Assembly (NCBI GenBank): GCA_947476745.1
Contig: CANJRG010000003.1
Coordinates: forward strand, 1-64,000
Source: Acidimicrobiia bacterium
GTDB lineage: Bacteria > Actinomycetota > Acidimicrobiia > Acidimicrobiales > CAIXPF01
Length of the DNA stretch: 64,000 nucleotides
Direction: 5' to 3'
In this document: positions 32,831 through 41,329 of the stretch, in pieces
Layout of the letters: each line of letters starts with the position of its first letter
Position numbering within the stretch: position 1 is the stretch's first letter
Translations under genes and position numbers: made by a program
Notes under the pieces: model-generated
Databases searched by the model: none
Seen by the model: the letters and a program-made list of their open reading frames with translations, nothing else
Told to the model about the DNA's origin: nothing

Positions 32831-32864
32831 TGACCAGGGGTTTCGGGCTCTGCACCCCTGGTCA
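32831..32864 (-). terminator. Hairpin downstream of tRNA-Arg
   Basis: TGACCAGGGGT and ACCCCTGGTCA (11-bp perfect stem) flank a 12-base loop, 7 bases past the tRNA 3' end in its direction of transcription. It probably terminates the tRNA transcript. Confidence 0.6.
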
Positions 32865-32871
32865 CCTGCTG

Positions 32872-32943
32872 CGCCCTCGACAGGACTCGAACCTGTGCAC
32901 ACGGCTCCGGAGGCCGCTGCTCTATCCGCTGAGCTACGAGGGC
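32872..32943 (-). tRNA. tRNA-Arg(CCG)
   Basis: The minus strand folds as a cloverleaf: acceptor GCCCTCG / CGAGGGC, D arm AGCTCAGCGGATAGAGC, anticodon loop CTCCGGA with anticodon CCG, and T loop GGTTCGAGTCC. CCA is not encoded. Its 3' end faces the accessory region, the usual orientation of an integration target for mobile elements. argS lies about 1 kb away. Confidence 0.93.
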
Positions 32944-33018
32944 TTGGAAGGGCCCTAGGGGCCCGTACCGCCGCCGAAGACTAGCACCCGCGTCCGCCGG
33001 GGCCAGACCGCTGCTCGC

Positions 33019-33798
33019 TCACTCTGCGATCCAGTCCCGCCCCTCGCCGCTGAAGTACGTCTCGCGGGCGGTGCGTGAGTTGGCCGAGAAGTTCATGAAC
33101 CCCACCGCCACATGGTCCATGTGCTGCACCGCTCGGGCATGGGTCAGCGTCTGGGCGTTGATCGATGCCTTGGACACCGTGGTCGGCACCGGCGGCTGGC
33201 GCACCACCTCGGCGGCGAGGCGCTCGCAGGCGGCGACCAGGTCGCCCTCGTGCTCCACGATCTCGGTGAAGAACCCCATCGCATCGAGCTGGCGGTACCT
33301 GTAGGTACGCCCCAGGAGCAGCATCTCCTTGGCCTTCTGTGGCCCCACCAGGTTGATCAGCACCGGCAGTGAGTGCCACGTCAGGTTGAACCCGATGCTC
33401 ACCTCGTTCAAGGTCAGCTTGATCGACGGCGCCCCCACCCGGAAGTCGCACGCCGCCGGGAACACCGCGCCACCGCCGATGAGGTAGCCGTGGCACGCGG
33501 CGATGGTCACCGCGTTGAGGTGGAGCAGCGTGTCGTACATCCGCGCCCCGTTCTTGGAGCCCAGCATCGCCTCGGTCTTGGTCGCCCGTGGCGCCTTCAG
33601 GTCGGCGCCCGAACAGAAGCTCGGCCCCTCCCCGCGCAGGATCACCACCCGCACCGACGGGTCGGCCTCGACGGCCAGGCACGCCTGGTGCACGTCGGCC
33701 ACCAGCTGCGCGTTGACCGCGTTGTGGACCTTGGGACGGTTGAGCACGAGGTGACGGACCGGCCCGTCGCCGTCGAGTCGCACGGTTTCGAACTGCAT
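33019..33798 (-). CDS. Enoyl-CoA hydratase/isomerase family protein
   Basis: This 259-residue crotonase-fold protein begins with VRHLVLNRPKVHNAVN and has FCSGADLKAP (oxyanion-hole Ala/Gly region) and a YLIGGGAVFPAACDFRV loop (second oxyanion site). It most likely acts on acyl-CoA in fatty acid or amino acid breakdown. The ATG at 33798 follows GGGAGAG; the far longer open frame on this strand is a high-GC shadow of argS and is rejected. It is transcribed away from argS, across a 160-base gap. Confidence 0.85.
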   Translation of the reverse strand: MQFETVRLDGDGPVRHLVLNRPKVHNAVNAQLVADVHQACLAVEADPSVRVVILRGEGPSFCSGADLKAPRATKTEAMLGSKNGARMYDTLLHLNAVTIAACHGYLIGGGAVFPAACDFRVGAPSIKLTLNEVSIGFNLTWHSLPVLINLVGPQKAKEMLLLGRTYRYRQLDAMGFFTEIVEHEGDLVAACERLAAEVVRQPPVPTTVSKASINAQTLTHARAVQHMDHVAVGFMNFSANSRTARETYFSGEGRDWIAE

Positions 33799-33957
33799 CC
33801 TCGAACTCTCCCACGCGTCAGCCCGGGCTGCTGGCACCATCGGCGCCGCGGGCCCGGAAACAGCCCCGCCGCCGCCCTGCCGCCGCCCTGCCGCCACCCG
33901 ACACCCACGCGGTCCGCCCTTCTTCGCGTCGGCGGGCGGCGGGTAGCGTGGCCCATC

Positions 33958-35577
33958 GTGATTCAAGACGCGCTCCGCGCCGCCATCGGTCAGGCCCTGG
34001 CCTCCCTGGGGATCGAACCCCCTGCCGCCATCGCCCTGGAACGTCCGGCCCGCAAGGAGCACGGCGACTGGTCCACCAACGTCGCCCTGGCCACCGCCAA
34101 GAGCGCCGGCCGCAACCCCCGCGAGCTGGCCGCCGCCCTCGTCACCGCCCTCGAGGCCGCCGAGGTCGCCCACGTCAGCCGGCTCGAGGTCGCCGGTCCC
34201 GGCTTCGTGAACTTCCACCTCGCCCCCAGCTGGCTGCACGCCGTGCTGCGCGACGCCGCCACCCTCGGCACCGACGGCTTCGCCCGGCCCGACCTCGGCC
34301 ACGGCAAACGGGTCAACGTCGAGTTCGTCTCGGCAAACCCCACCGGCCCGTTGCACGCCGGCGGCGGCCGTTGGGCCGCCTACGGCGACGCGCTGGTCAA
34401 CCTGCTCAACCACTGCGGCTACCGGGCGGACCGCGAGTACTACCTCAACGACCGCGGCGTGCAGATGCGGCTGTTCGGCGAGTCGCTCTCCGCCCTCAAG
34501 GCCGGCCTGTCCGTCCCCGAGGACGGCTACAAGGGCCAGTACCTCGAGGAATGGGCGGCCGAGATGCCCGCCGACGCCGACCCCCTCGAATGGGGCTACG
34601 ACCGGGTCAAGCGCGACCTGCGCGAAACCCTCGACGCCGCCGGCGTGCACTTCGACACCTGGTTCTCCGAACGGTCCCTGGTGTCCGACGGCGCCATCGA
34701 CGCCACCCTCGCAGACCTCGCCGCCCGTGGCGCCACCTACACCGCGGACGGCGCGGTCTGGCTGCGCAGCACCGACTACGGCGACGACAAGGACCGGGTG
34801 CTGGTCAAGTCCGACGGCGAACCCACCTATCTGTTGCCCGACATCGCCTACCACCGCAACAAGTTCGAACGCGGCTACGAACAGCTCATCGACATCTGGG
34901 GCGCCGACCACCACGGCTACGTGGCCCGGCTCAAGGCCGGCGTGCAGGCCCTTGGCCACGACAGCAGCGAGGTCGAGCTGATCCTCGGCCAGCTCGTCAC
35001 CCTCAAGCGCAACGGTGAGGAGGTCAAGCTCTCCAAGCGGGCCGGCACCATCGTCACCCTCTCCGAGGTGGTCGACGAGACCGGCATCGACGCCACCCGG
35101 CTGACGTTCCTGCTGCAGTCTCTCGACACCCGCCAGACCGTCGACCTCGCCGTCATGGCCTCCCAGGCCATGGAGAACCCGGTCTTCTACGTGCAGTACG
35201 CCCACGCCCGCATCGCCTCGCTGGTCCGCCAGACCGCGGCCAACGGCGTCACCCGCCGGCCGCTCGAGCAGATCGACCTCGGCCCGCTCACCCACGAACG
35301 CGAGCTCGACGTGCTGCGCCTGCTCTCCGAGCTCGACGACGTCGTCACCCTGGCCTGCAACGACCGGGCCCCCCACAAGGTCACCACCTGGGTGCGCGAG
35401 CTCGCCGGCGCCTTCCACGGCTTCTACCACGACTGCCGGATCATGGGCACCGACGGCGACGGCCGTCCCGTCGACGACGCCACCACCCAGGCCCGGCTGT
35501 GGCTGGTCGAGGGTGCCCGGGTCGGGTTGCGCATCGGGCTCGGCATCCTCGGCGTCAGCGCCCCGGAGTCGATGTAG
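33958..35577 (+). CDS. argS: Arginyl-tRNA synthetase
   Basis: The 539-residue class I synthetase charges tRNA-Arg. It has the N-terminal ArgS-specific domain, the HIGH-like FVSANPTGPLHAGGGR and the KMSK-like VKLSKRAGT, and the C-terminal DALR anticodon-binding region (YVQYAHARIASL onwards). The GTG start at 33958 fits because TAGCGT lies 8 bases upstream, pointing to a leaderless transcript. It is followed after 3 bases by lysA, as in many actinobacteria. Confidence 0.95.
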   Translation: MIQDALRAAIGQALASLGIEPPAAIALERPARKEHGDWSTNVALATAKSAGRNPRELAAALVTALEAAEVAHVSRLEVAGPGFVNFHLAPSWLHAVLRDAATLGTDGFARPDLGHGKRVNVEFVSANPTGPLHAGGGRWAAYGDALVNLLNHCGYRADREYYLNDRGVQMRLFGESLSALKAGLSVPEDGYKGQYLEEWAAEMPADADPLEWGYDRVKRDLRETLDAAGVHFDTWFSERSLVSDGAIDATLADLAARGATYTADGAVWLRSTDYGDDKDRVLVKSDGEPTYLLPDIAYHRNKFERGYEQLIDIWGADHHGYVARLKAGVQALGHDSSEVELILGQLVTLKRNGEEVKLSKRAGTIVTLSEVVDETGIDATRLTFLLQSLDTRQTVDLAVMASQAMENPVFYVQYAHARIASLVRQTAANGVTRRPLEQIDLGPLTHERELDVLRLLSELDDVVTLACNDRAPHKVTTWVRELAGAFHGFYHDCRIMGTDGDGRPVDDATTQARLWLVEGARVGLRIGLGILGVSAPESM

Positions 35578-35580
35578 GCC

Positions 35581-36888
35581 ATGGCCGGACCGATCTCCTT
35601 CCGCCTGCTGCCCGACACCGCCGCGGTCGGGCCCGACGGGCAGCTCCTGCTCGGCGGGGTCGACACCGTCGCCCTGGCCGAGCAGTACGGCACGCCGCTG
35701 TTCGTCTACGACGAGACCCACCTGCGTAACCGCTGCCGCCAAGCGGTCGACGCCTTCCCCGGCGGCGTCTACTACGCCACCAAGGCCTTCCTGTGCGGGG
35801 CCATGGCCCGGCTCGCCCACAGCGAGGGCATGCGGCTCGACGTCGCCTCCGGCGGCGAGATGTACGTGGCCCTACGGGCCGGTATCCCCGCCGTCGACCT
35901 GCTGCTGCACGGCAACAACAAGTCCACCGCCGAGCTGCGCGCCGCGCTGTCGACCGGGGTCGGGCGAATCGTCGTCGATTCGTTCGACGAGATCGACCGG
36001 CTCGAACGCCTCGTCGCCGGCGAAGGCCTCGACCGGCCCGACGTGCTGATCCGGGTCACCCCCGGGGTGCACGCCCACACCCACGACTACATCTCCACCG
36101 GCCAGGAGGACTCCAAGTTCGGCTTCGGCCTGGCCTCCGGTGCCGCCGCCGCGGCCATCGACCGGTTGCGCCGGCCCGATTCCCCGGCTCGGCTGATCGG
36201 CCTGCACGTCCACATCGGCTCGCAGGTGTTCGTGGCCCGCAGCTTCGCGCTGGCCCTGGAAGCCCTCGCCCCGTTCGTACGCGGCGCGGCCTTGCCCGAA
36301 CTGAACATCGGCGGCGGCCTCGGCGTGGCCTACGTCGAGGCCGAGCAGAGCGAGCCGATCAGCGCCTGGGGCGAACGGGTCCACGGCGCCTGCGAGGCCC
36401 TCGGCATCGACGCCGTGGTCTCCGCCGAACCGGGCCGGGTGATCGTGGCGCAGGCCGCGGTCACCCTCTACCGGGCCGGCACCATCAAGGACCTGCCCGG
36501 CATCCGTACCTACGTGGCGGTCGACGGCGGCATGATCGACAACCCTCGCCCGGCGATGTACGGCAGCGAGTACGAGGCGTTCCTGCCCCGTGCCGTCGGT
36601 GCCGCCCGTTCCCGCACGGTGCGCATCGTCGGCAAGCACTGCGAGTCGGGCGACGTGCTGCTGCACGAGGCCACGGTCCCTGAGGACCTGCAGGTCGACG
36701 ACGTCGTCGCCACACCGGTCACCGGGGCCTACGGCTGGTCGATGGGCTCCAACTACAACCGCATGGGCCGGCCCGCCATCGTCTTCGCCGCCGACGGCCG
36801 GGCCCGCCTGGTCGTACGCCGCGAGACCGACGAGGACCTGATGCGCACCGACATGGCCTTCGACACCACCGCGTCGACGCCGGCATGA
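35581..36888 (+). CDS. lysA: Diaminopimelate decarboxylase
   Basis: The 435-residue PLP enzyme makes lysine from meso-diaminopimelate. The PLP lysine is K68 in YYATKAFLCG, and HIGSQVFVARSF, ELNIGGGLGVAY and GEXGRVIV-like EPGRVIV (phosphate site) follow; the C-terminal barrel has HCESGDVLLHE and MGSNYNRMGRP. It starts 3 bases after argS and is probably co-transcribed with it and with the threonine genes. Confidence 0.95.
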   Translation: MAGPISFRLLPDTAAVGPDGQLLLGGVDTVALAEQYGTPLFVYDETHLRNRCRQAVDAFPGGVYYATKAFLCGAMARLAHSEGMRLDVASGGEMYVALRAGIPAVDLLLHGNNKSTAELRAALSTGVGRIVVDSFDEIDRLERLVAGEGLDRPDVLIRVTPGVHAHTHDYISTGQEDSKFGFGLASGAAAAAIDRLRRPDSPARLIGLHVHIGSQVFVARSFALALEALAPFVRGAALPELNIGGGLGVAYVEAEQSEPISAWGERVHGACEALGIDAVVSAEPGRVIVAQAAVTLYRAGTIKDLPGIRTYVAVDGGMIDNPRPAMYGSEYEAFLPRAVGAARSRTVRIVGKHCESGDVLLHEATVPEDLQVDDVVATPVTGAYGWSMGSNYNRMGRPAIVFAADGRARLVVRRETDEDLMRTDMAFDTTASTPA

Positions 36889-36953
36889 CCGCTCAACCTG
36901 CAGCGGGCGCGTTCCGAATCAACCCTGGTCCCCGAGTGAGAGGCTGACGCACC

Positions 36954-38252
36954 GTGGTGTCCGACTCCGTACGCATTGGTTTGTTGGGTTGCGGCAACGT
37001 GGGTGCCGCGTTCGCCGCTCTCGTGGTCGCCCGGGCCGACGCAATCGAGGCCCAGACCGGCCTGCGCCTCGAGGTGACCCGCGTGGCGGTCCGTTCGGTG
37101 TCGCGCTCCCGGGACGTCTCCTTCGGTCCCGACGTGCTCACCCACGACGCCGCGGCGCTGGTGGCCGATCCCGAGGTCGACCTGGTGGTCGAGGTCATGG
37201 GCGGTATCGAGCCGGCCCGTTCGCTGATCCTCGACGCCCTCAAGGCCGGCAAGCCGGTGATCACCGCCAACAAGGAGCTGCTGGCCAACTTCGGGCCCGA
37301 GCTGTACCGCGCCGCGGAGGCCGCCGGGGTCGACCTGCTCTTCGAGGCCGCGGTCGGCGGGGGTATCCCCATCGTGCGGCCGTTGCGCGAGTCGCTGCGG
37401 GGCGAGCGCATCAAGCAGGTGATGGGCATCGTCAACGGCACCACCAACTACATCCTCACCCGTATGACCGAGTCCGGCGCGTCCTACCACGACGCCCTGG
37501 CCGAGGCCCAGAGCCTCGGCTACGCCGAGCGCGACCCCACCGCCGACGTCGAGGGCTACGACGCCGGGGCCAAGGTGGCGATCCTGGCCTCGATCGCCTT
37601 CGGCGCCGCGGTTGCCGCCGGCGACGTGTACCACGAGGGCATCAGCAACATCACCGCCACCGACATCGACTTCGCCGGCCGGCTGGGCTACCGCATCAAG
37701 CTGCTGGCCATCGCCGAGGAGTACGACGACGGCACCATCGGCGTGCGGGTCCACCCGGCCATGGTGCCGCTCGACCATCCACTGGCGGCGGTGCGTGACT
37801 CCTACAACGCGGTCTTCGTCGAGGGCGAGGCGGTCGGCAACCTGATGTTCTACGGCCGTGGCGCCGGCGGAAACCCCACCGCCTCGGCGGTGCTCGGCGA
37901 CGTCATCGACGCCGCCGCCAACCTGCGCAACCACGCTGCCGCCTCGCTCGGCACCCTGCGCCCGGCCCGCATCCGGCCGGTCGACGACGTCGAGTCCGAG
38001 TACTACCTGCAGCTCGAGGTGGCCGACCAGCCCGGCGTGCTGGCCCAGGTCGCCCAGGTCTTCGGCGAGCACGGCGTGTCCATCCGCAGCATGGAACAGG
38101 ACGGGCTGGGGGAGCGGGCCCGCATCATCTTCATCACCCACTCCGCCCGCGAGGCCGACGTGCAGGCCACCCTGGCCGAGCTGCGGGGCCTCGACGCGGT
38201 TCGCCAGGTCAACGGCCTGCTGCGGGTGATCGGCAGCAGGGGCCGGTCGTGA
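36954..38252 (+). CDS. hom: Homoserine dehydrogenase
   Basis: The 432-residue protein has an N-terminal NAD(P)-binding Rossmann motif IGLLGCGNVGAAF, the signature FEAAVGGGIPIVRPLRES and NGTTNYILTRM, and a C-terminal ACT domain (from about 350, YYLQLEVADQPGVLAQ) that usually mediates threonine feedback. The GTG start follows a GAGAGG. It leads into thrC with a 4-base overlap. It makes homoserine for threonine and methionine. Confidence 0.95.
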   Translation: MVSDSVRIGLLGCGNVGAAFAALVVARADAIEAQTGLRLEVTRVAVRSVSRSRDVSFGPDVLTHDAAALVADPEVDLVVEVMGGIEPARSLILDALKAGKPVITANKELLANFGPELYRAAEAAGVDLLFEAAVGGGIPIVRPLRESLRGERIKQVMGIVNGTTNYILTRMTESGASYHDALAEAQSLGYAERDPTADVEGYDAGAKVAILASIAFGAAVAAGDVYHEGISNITATDIDFAGRLGYRIKLLAIAEEYDDGTIGVRVHPAMVPLDHPLAAVRDSYNAVFVEGEAVGNLMFYGRGAGGNPTASAVLGDVIDAAANLRNHAAASLGTLRPARIRPVDDVESEYYLQLEVADQPGVLAQVAQVFGEHGVSIRSMEQDGLGERARIIFITHSAREADVQATLAELRGLDAVRQVNGLLRVIGSRGRS

Positions 38253-39652
38253 TGCGCTACGTGTCCACCCGTGGCGCGTCCCCCGAGCTCGACTTCAGTG
38301 ACGTGCTGCTGGTGGGCCTGGCCACCGACGGCGGTCTGTACGTGCCCAGCGAGGTGCCGCCCCTGCCGCAGGACTGGCACCTCGAACGGCCCTACGCCGA
38401 GCTCGCCGCCGCGGTCATGTGGCCCTACGTCGAAGGCAGCATCGAACGTGGCACCTTCGACGCCGTCGTCGCGGACAGCTACCGCACCTTCGACCATCCC
38501 GATGTGGTCCCGATGCGCGAGCTCGACACCGGCCTCTACCTCGCCGAGCTGTTCTGGGGCCCGACCCTGGCGTTCAAGGACGTGGCCCTGCAGCTGGTCG
38601 GGCGCCTCTTCGACCAGGAACTCGGCCGCCGCGGCGACCGGGTCACCGTGGTCGGGGCCACCTCGGGCGACACCGGGTCCGCGGCCATCGAGGCGCTGCG
38701 CGACCGCGAGGCGGTCGACTGTTTCATCCTGCACCCCCACGGCCGGGTGTCGGAGGTGCAGCGCCGCCAGATGACCACGGTGCTGGCCGACAACGTGTTC
38801 AACCTCGCCGTGGACGGCACCTTCGACGACTGCCAGGACCTGGTCAAGGCGATGTTCGCCGACGAGGCGTTCCGTGGCCGGTTCCACCTGTCGGCGGTCA
38901 ACTCGATCAACTTCGCCCGGGTCCTGGCCCAGATCGTCTACTACGTCACCGCCGCGGCCTGGGTCCGCCGCCACCTCGGCGCCACGACGGCGGTGTCCTT
39001 CGTGGTGCCGACGGGAAACTTCGGCAACGTCTATGCCGGCCACCTCGCCCGCCGGGCCGGCCTGCCGGTGCGGCAGCTGATCGTGGCCTCCAACGCCAAC
39101 GACATCCTCCAGCGGTTCTTCACCACCGGCACCATGACCCAGACCGGGGTCGTGCCGACGATCAGCCCGTCGATGGACATCCAGGTCAGCTCCAACCTCG
39201 AACGGCTGCTGTGGGAGCTGCACGGCGGCGAGGGCGACGCCGTCGACGCCTTCATGCGCCGCTTCCGCGACGAGCGCACCGTCACCCTCGACGCCGAGCG
39301 CTTCCGGTCCCTCGGCGAGGGTTTCGCCGCCTACCGGGCCGACGACGCCGCCTGCCTCGAGGTCATGGCCCGCTACCACGCGCGCCACGACGTGTTGGTC
39401 GACCCGCACACCGCGGTGGGCCTGTGCGCCGCCGAAGTGCACGGCTACGGCGTCGACCGTCCGCTGGTGGTGCTGGCCACCGCCCATCCGGCCAAGTTCG
39501 CCGACGCCGTGCAGCAGGCCACCGGGGTCCGGCCCGCCCTGCCCCCGCGGCTCGCCGACCTGCTCGAACGGCCCGAACGCTACGAACGGGTCGCCAACGA
39601 CCTCGACGCGGTCGAGGCCCACGTGGCGGCCCGCGCCCGGCTCGGCCACTGA
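38249..39652 (+). CDS. thrC: Threonine synthase
   Basis: The 467-residue PLP enzyme has the catalytic Lys (K110) in GPTLAFKDVALQLVG and the phosphate-site VVGATSGDTGSAAIEAL, characteristic of the longer ThrC class, which begins MRYVSTRG. It converts O-phosphohomoserine to threonine. The start overlaps the hom stop (GTGATG: GTG at 38249 or ATG at 38252). It is followed by 207 bases and then the mutase-like gene. Confidence 0.95.
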   Translation: MMRYVSTRGASPELDFSDVLLVGLATDGGLYVPSEVPPLPQDWHLERPYAELAAAVMWPYVEGSIERGTFDAVVADSYRTFDHPDVVPMRELDTGLYLAELFWGPTLAFKDVALQLVGRLFDQELGRRGDRVTVVGATSGDTGSAAIEALRDREAVDCFILHPHGRVSEVQRRQMTTVLADNVFNLAVDGTFDDCQDLVKAMFADEAFRGRFHLSAVNSINFARVLAQIVYYVTAAAWVRRHLGATTAVSFVVPTGNFGNVYAGHLARRAGLPVRQLIVASNANDILQRFFTTGTMTQTGVVPTISPSMDIQVSSNLERLLWELHGGEGDAVDAFMRRFRDERTVTLDAERFRSLGEGFAAYRADDAACLEVMARYHARHDVLVDPHTAVGLCAAEVHGYGVDRPLVVLATAHPAKFADAVQQATGVRPALPPRLADLLERPERYERVANDLDAVEAHVAARARLGH

Positions 39653-39859
39653 CCCCGACGACAACGGCGCGCCCGGCCGGTGTTACCGTCCTGCCAAGTT
39701 CGGTCCCGCCGGGTTCAGTTCTGCCAAGTCCCCGTCCCGTCGCTGCCCGGCAAATCCGCGCCGCTCGGGCCCTCCGAGTGCGAACATTGGGACGAACACG
39801 GCGAACATCAGGTCCGCGAGGTGTGCGTGTGCCCTCCGCGATGAGCAGAATGGCAGTTC

Positions 39860-40999
39860 ATGAAGTACGTGGTGTGCGTCCCGGATGGCTGTGCCGACGA
39901 GCCGGTCGATGAACTCGGCGGAAAGACGCCCCTCGAATACGCGCACCTGCCGGTGCTGGCTAGCCTCGCCGCCCGGGCGACGGTGGGCCGAGCCCAGACC
40001 ATCCCCGCCGGCCTGCCTCCGGGCAGCGACGTGGGCAACATGGCGATCTTCGGCTACGACCCCAGCCGCTACCACACCGGCCGTGCCCCCATCGAGGCGG
40101 CAGCGCTGCGGCTCGACCTGACCGGTCGCATCGCCTACCGCTGCAACCTGGTCAACGTCTCGCCCGACGGCACGATGGTCGATTTCGCCGGTGGCCACCC
40201 AGACTCGGTCCTCGCCGCCGAGGTCATCGCCGCGCTCGACGCCGAGCTCGGGGGCGAAGTCAGTTTCCATCCCGGCGTGCAGTACCGCCACATCATGCTG
40301 GCCCCGCTCGACTGGGCCGAGGCCGACTGCTACCCACCCCACGACCTCACCGGCGCGCCGGCGCTGGCGCCGACCGGGCCGACCTCCGCCCGGCTGATCG
40401 AGCTGATGGAACGGTCCCGTGACGTGCTGCGGCGCTTCGAGATCGGCGCCAACCAGATCTGGCTGTGGGGCCAGGGCCCGGGCTCGGACATGCCGCGCTT
40501 CATCGACCGCTACGGGGTGCACGGTGGCCTGTGCACCGAGGTCGACCTGGTCCGCGGGCTCGGCGTGATGGCCGGGCTCGACGTGGTGGAGGTCGAAGGG
40601 GCCAACGCCTGGTTCGACACGAACTACGAGGGCATGCGCGACGCCACCATCGAGGGCCTGCGGGCCGGTGCCGACCTGTGGATCGTGCACATTGAGGCCT
40701 CCGACGAGGCCGGCCACGCCGGCGACGTCGGCGAGAAGGTCAAGGCGCTCGAGAACTGGGACCGCCGGGTGCTGGCCGGGCTGACCGAGGCCCTCGACGA
40801 CCTCGGCCCGTGGCGCATGCTGCTGCTGCCCGACCACGCCACGCCCCTACGGCTGAAGACCCACACCCCCGACGCGGTGCCGTACCTGCTGCTCGACTCG
40901 CGCCAGGCGGGGCCCGGTGGGTCCTACACCGAGTCCGGCGTGGCCGGCTCCGCTCCGGTGGTGGCGCACGAGCTGATGGCGGCGCTGCTCCAACGATGA
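39860..40999 (+). CDS. Phosphoglycerate-mutase-like protein, probable homoserine kinase
   Basis: The 379-residue protein belongs to the cofactor-independent phosphoglycerate mutase (ApgM) fold: KYVVCVPDGCAD, GSDVGNMAIFGYDP (metal and Ser site), EASDEAGHAGD and LLLPDHATPL, the metal-binding residues. One branch (TIGR02535, proposed homoserine kinase) occurs beside threonine genes in genomes without thrB, and here it lies beside hom and thrC, with no thrB in the window. A homoserine kinase role is therefore likely but unproven; a glycolytic mutase remains possible. Confidence 0.8.
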   Translation: MKYVVCVPDGCADEPVDELGGKTPLEYAHLPVLASLAARATVGRAQTIPAGLPPGSDVGNMAIFGYDPSRYHTGRAPIEAAALRLDLTGRIAYRCNLVNVSPDGTMVDFAGGHPDSVLAAEVIAALDAELGGEVSFHPGVQYRHIMLAPLDWAEADCYPPHDLTGAPALAPTGPTSARLIELMERSRDVLRRFEIGANQIWLWGQGPGSDMPRFIDRYGVHGGLCTEVDLVRGLGVMAGLDVVEVEGANAWFDTNYEGMRDATIEGLRAGADLWIVHIEASDEAGHAGDVGEKVKALENWDRRVLAGLTEALDDLGPWRMLLLPDHATPLRLKTHTPDAVPYLLLDSRQAGPGGSYTESGVAGSAPVVAHELMAALLQR

Positions 41000-41329
41000 G
41001 TCGTCGCTGGTGAGCGGGCTTGCGGGCAGGCCAGGGGGCCCGTGCTACGCTCATGGTCGCGTCGATTCGTCACCCGCCTTGCTCTGCGGCCAACACCACG
41101 TGGTCGCAAGGGTGGTTCCCGCACCTCGCAGCCGGGCGTCGATGTCGCTCCCGATCGGTCTGCCGGTGCGGTCCGATCGGTCCCGGCACGACGTGCTCGC
41201 TTCGCACCGATTGATCGCCGCAATTCCCACCCACCCCGGACCCCTGGTCCCCGGCGCACCGCCCCGTTGCGGAACCTGCGCCGCCGGTCCTGCGGGCACC
41301 ACCGGTACTGCCGGAGAAGGAAGGCCCGA
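41000..41329. other. Long leader region upstream of rho
   Basis: No gene is seen. A -10-like TACGCT lies at 41046-41051, without a good -35. If transcription starts near there, rho has an untranslated leader of about 270 bases, as in organisms where Rho controls its own leader. Confidence 0.4.

Larger units (their letters stand above)
32399..32871. other. Repeat-bearing intergenic region between the last island gene and tRNA-Arg
   Basis: No convincing gene lies here. It holds four GTATCGCG copies (32705-32773), a 7-bp inverted repeat (32784-32802) and a hairpin beside the tRNA (32831-32864). Open frames on both strands are Arg/Ser-rich and lack domains. Confidence 0.6.

Noticed and set aside
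32431-32984. Frames crossing the tRNA region (both strands)
   Set aside because: They run through the tRNA antisense and lack domains or ribosome sites.
33019-35820. Minus-strand open frame of 933 codons across argS
   Set aside because: Only the last 260 codons are enoyl-CoA hydratase; the rest is Val/Gly-rich antisense of argS, a common artefact of GC-rich coding DNA.
41042-41329. N-terminal extension of rho by 96 codons
   Set aside because: The Rho N-terminal domain begins right after the GTG at 41330, which has a good ribosome site; the upstream stretch is Arg/Ser-rich.
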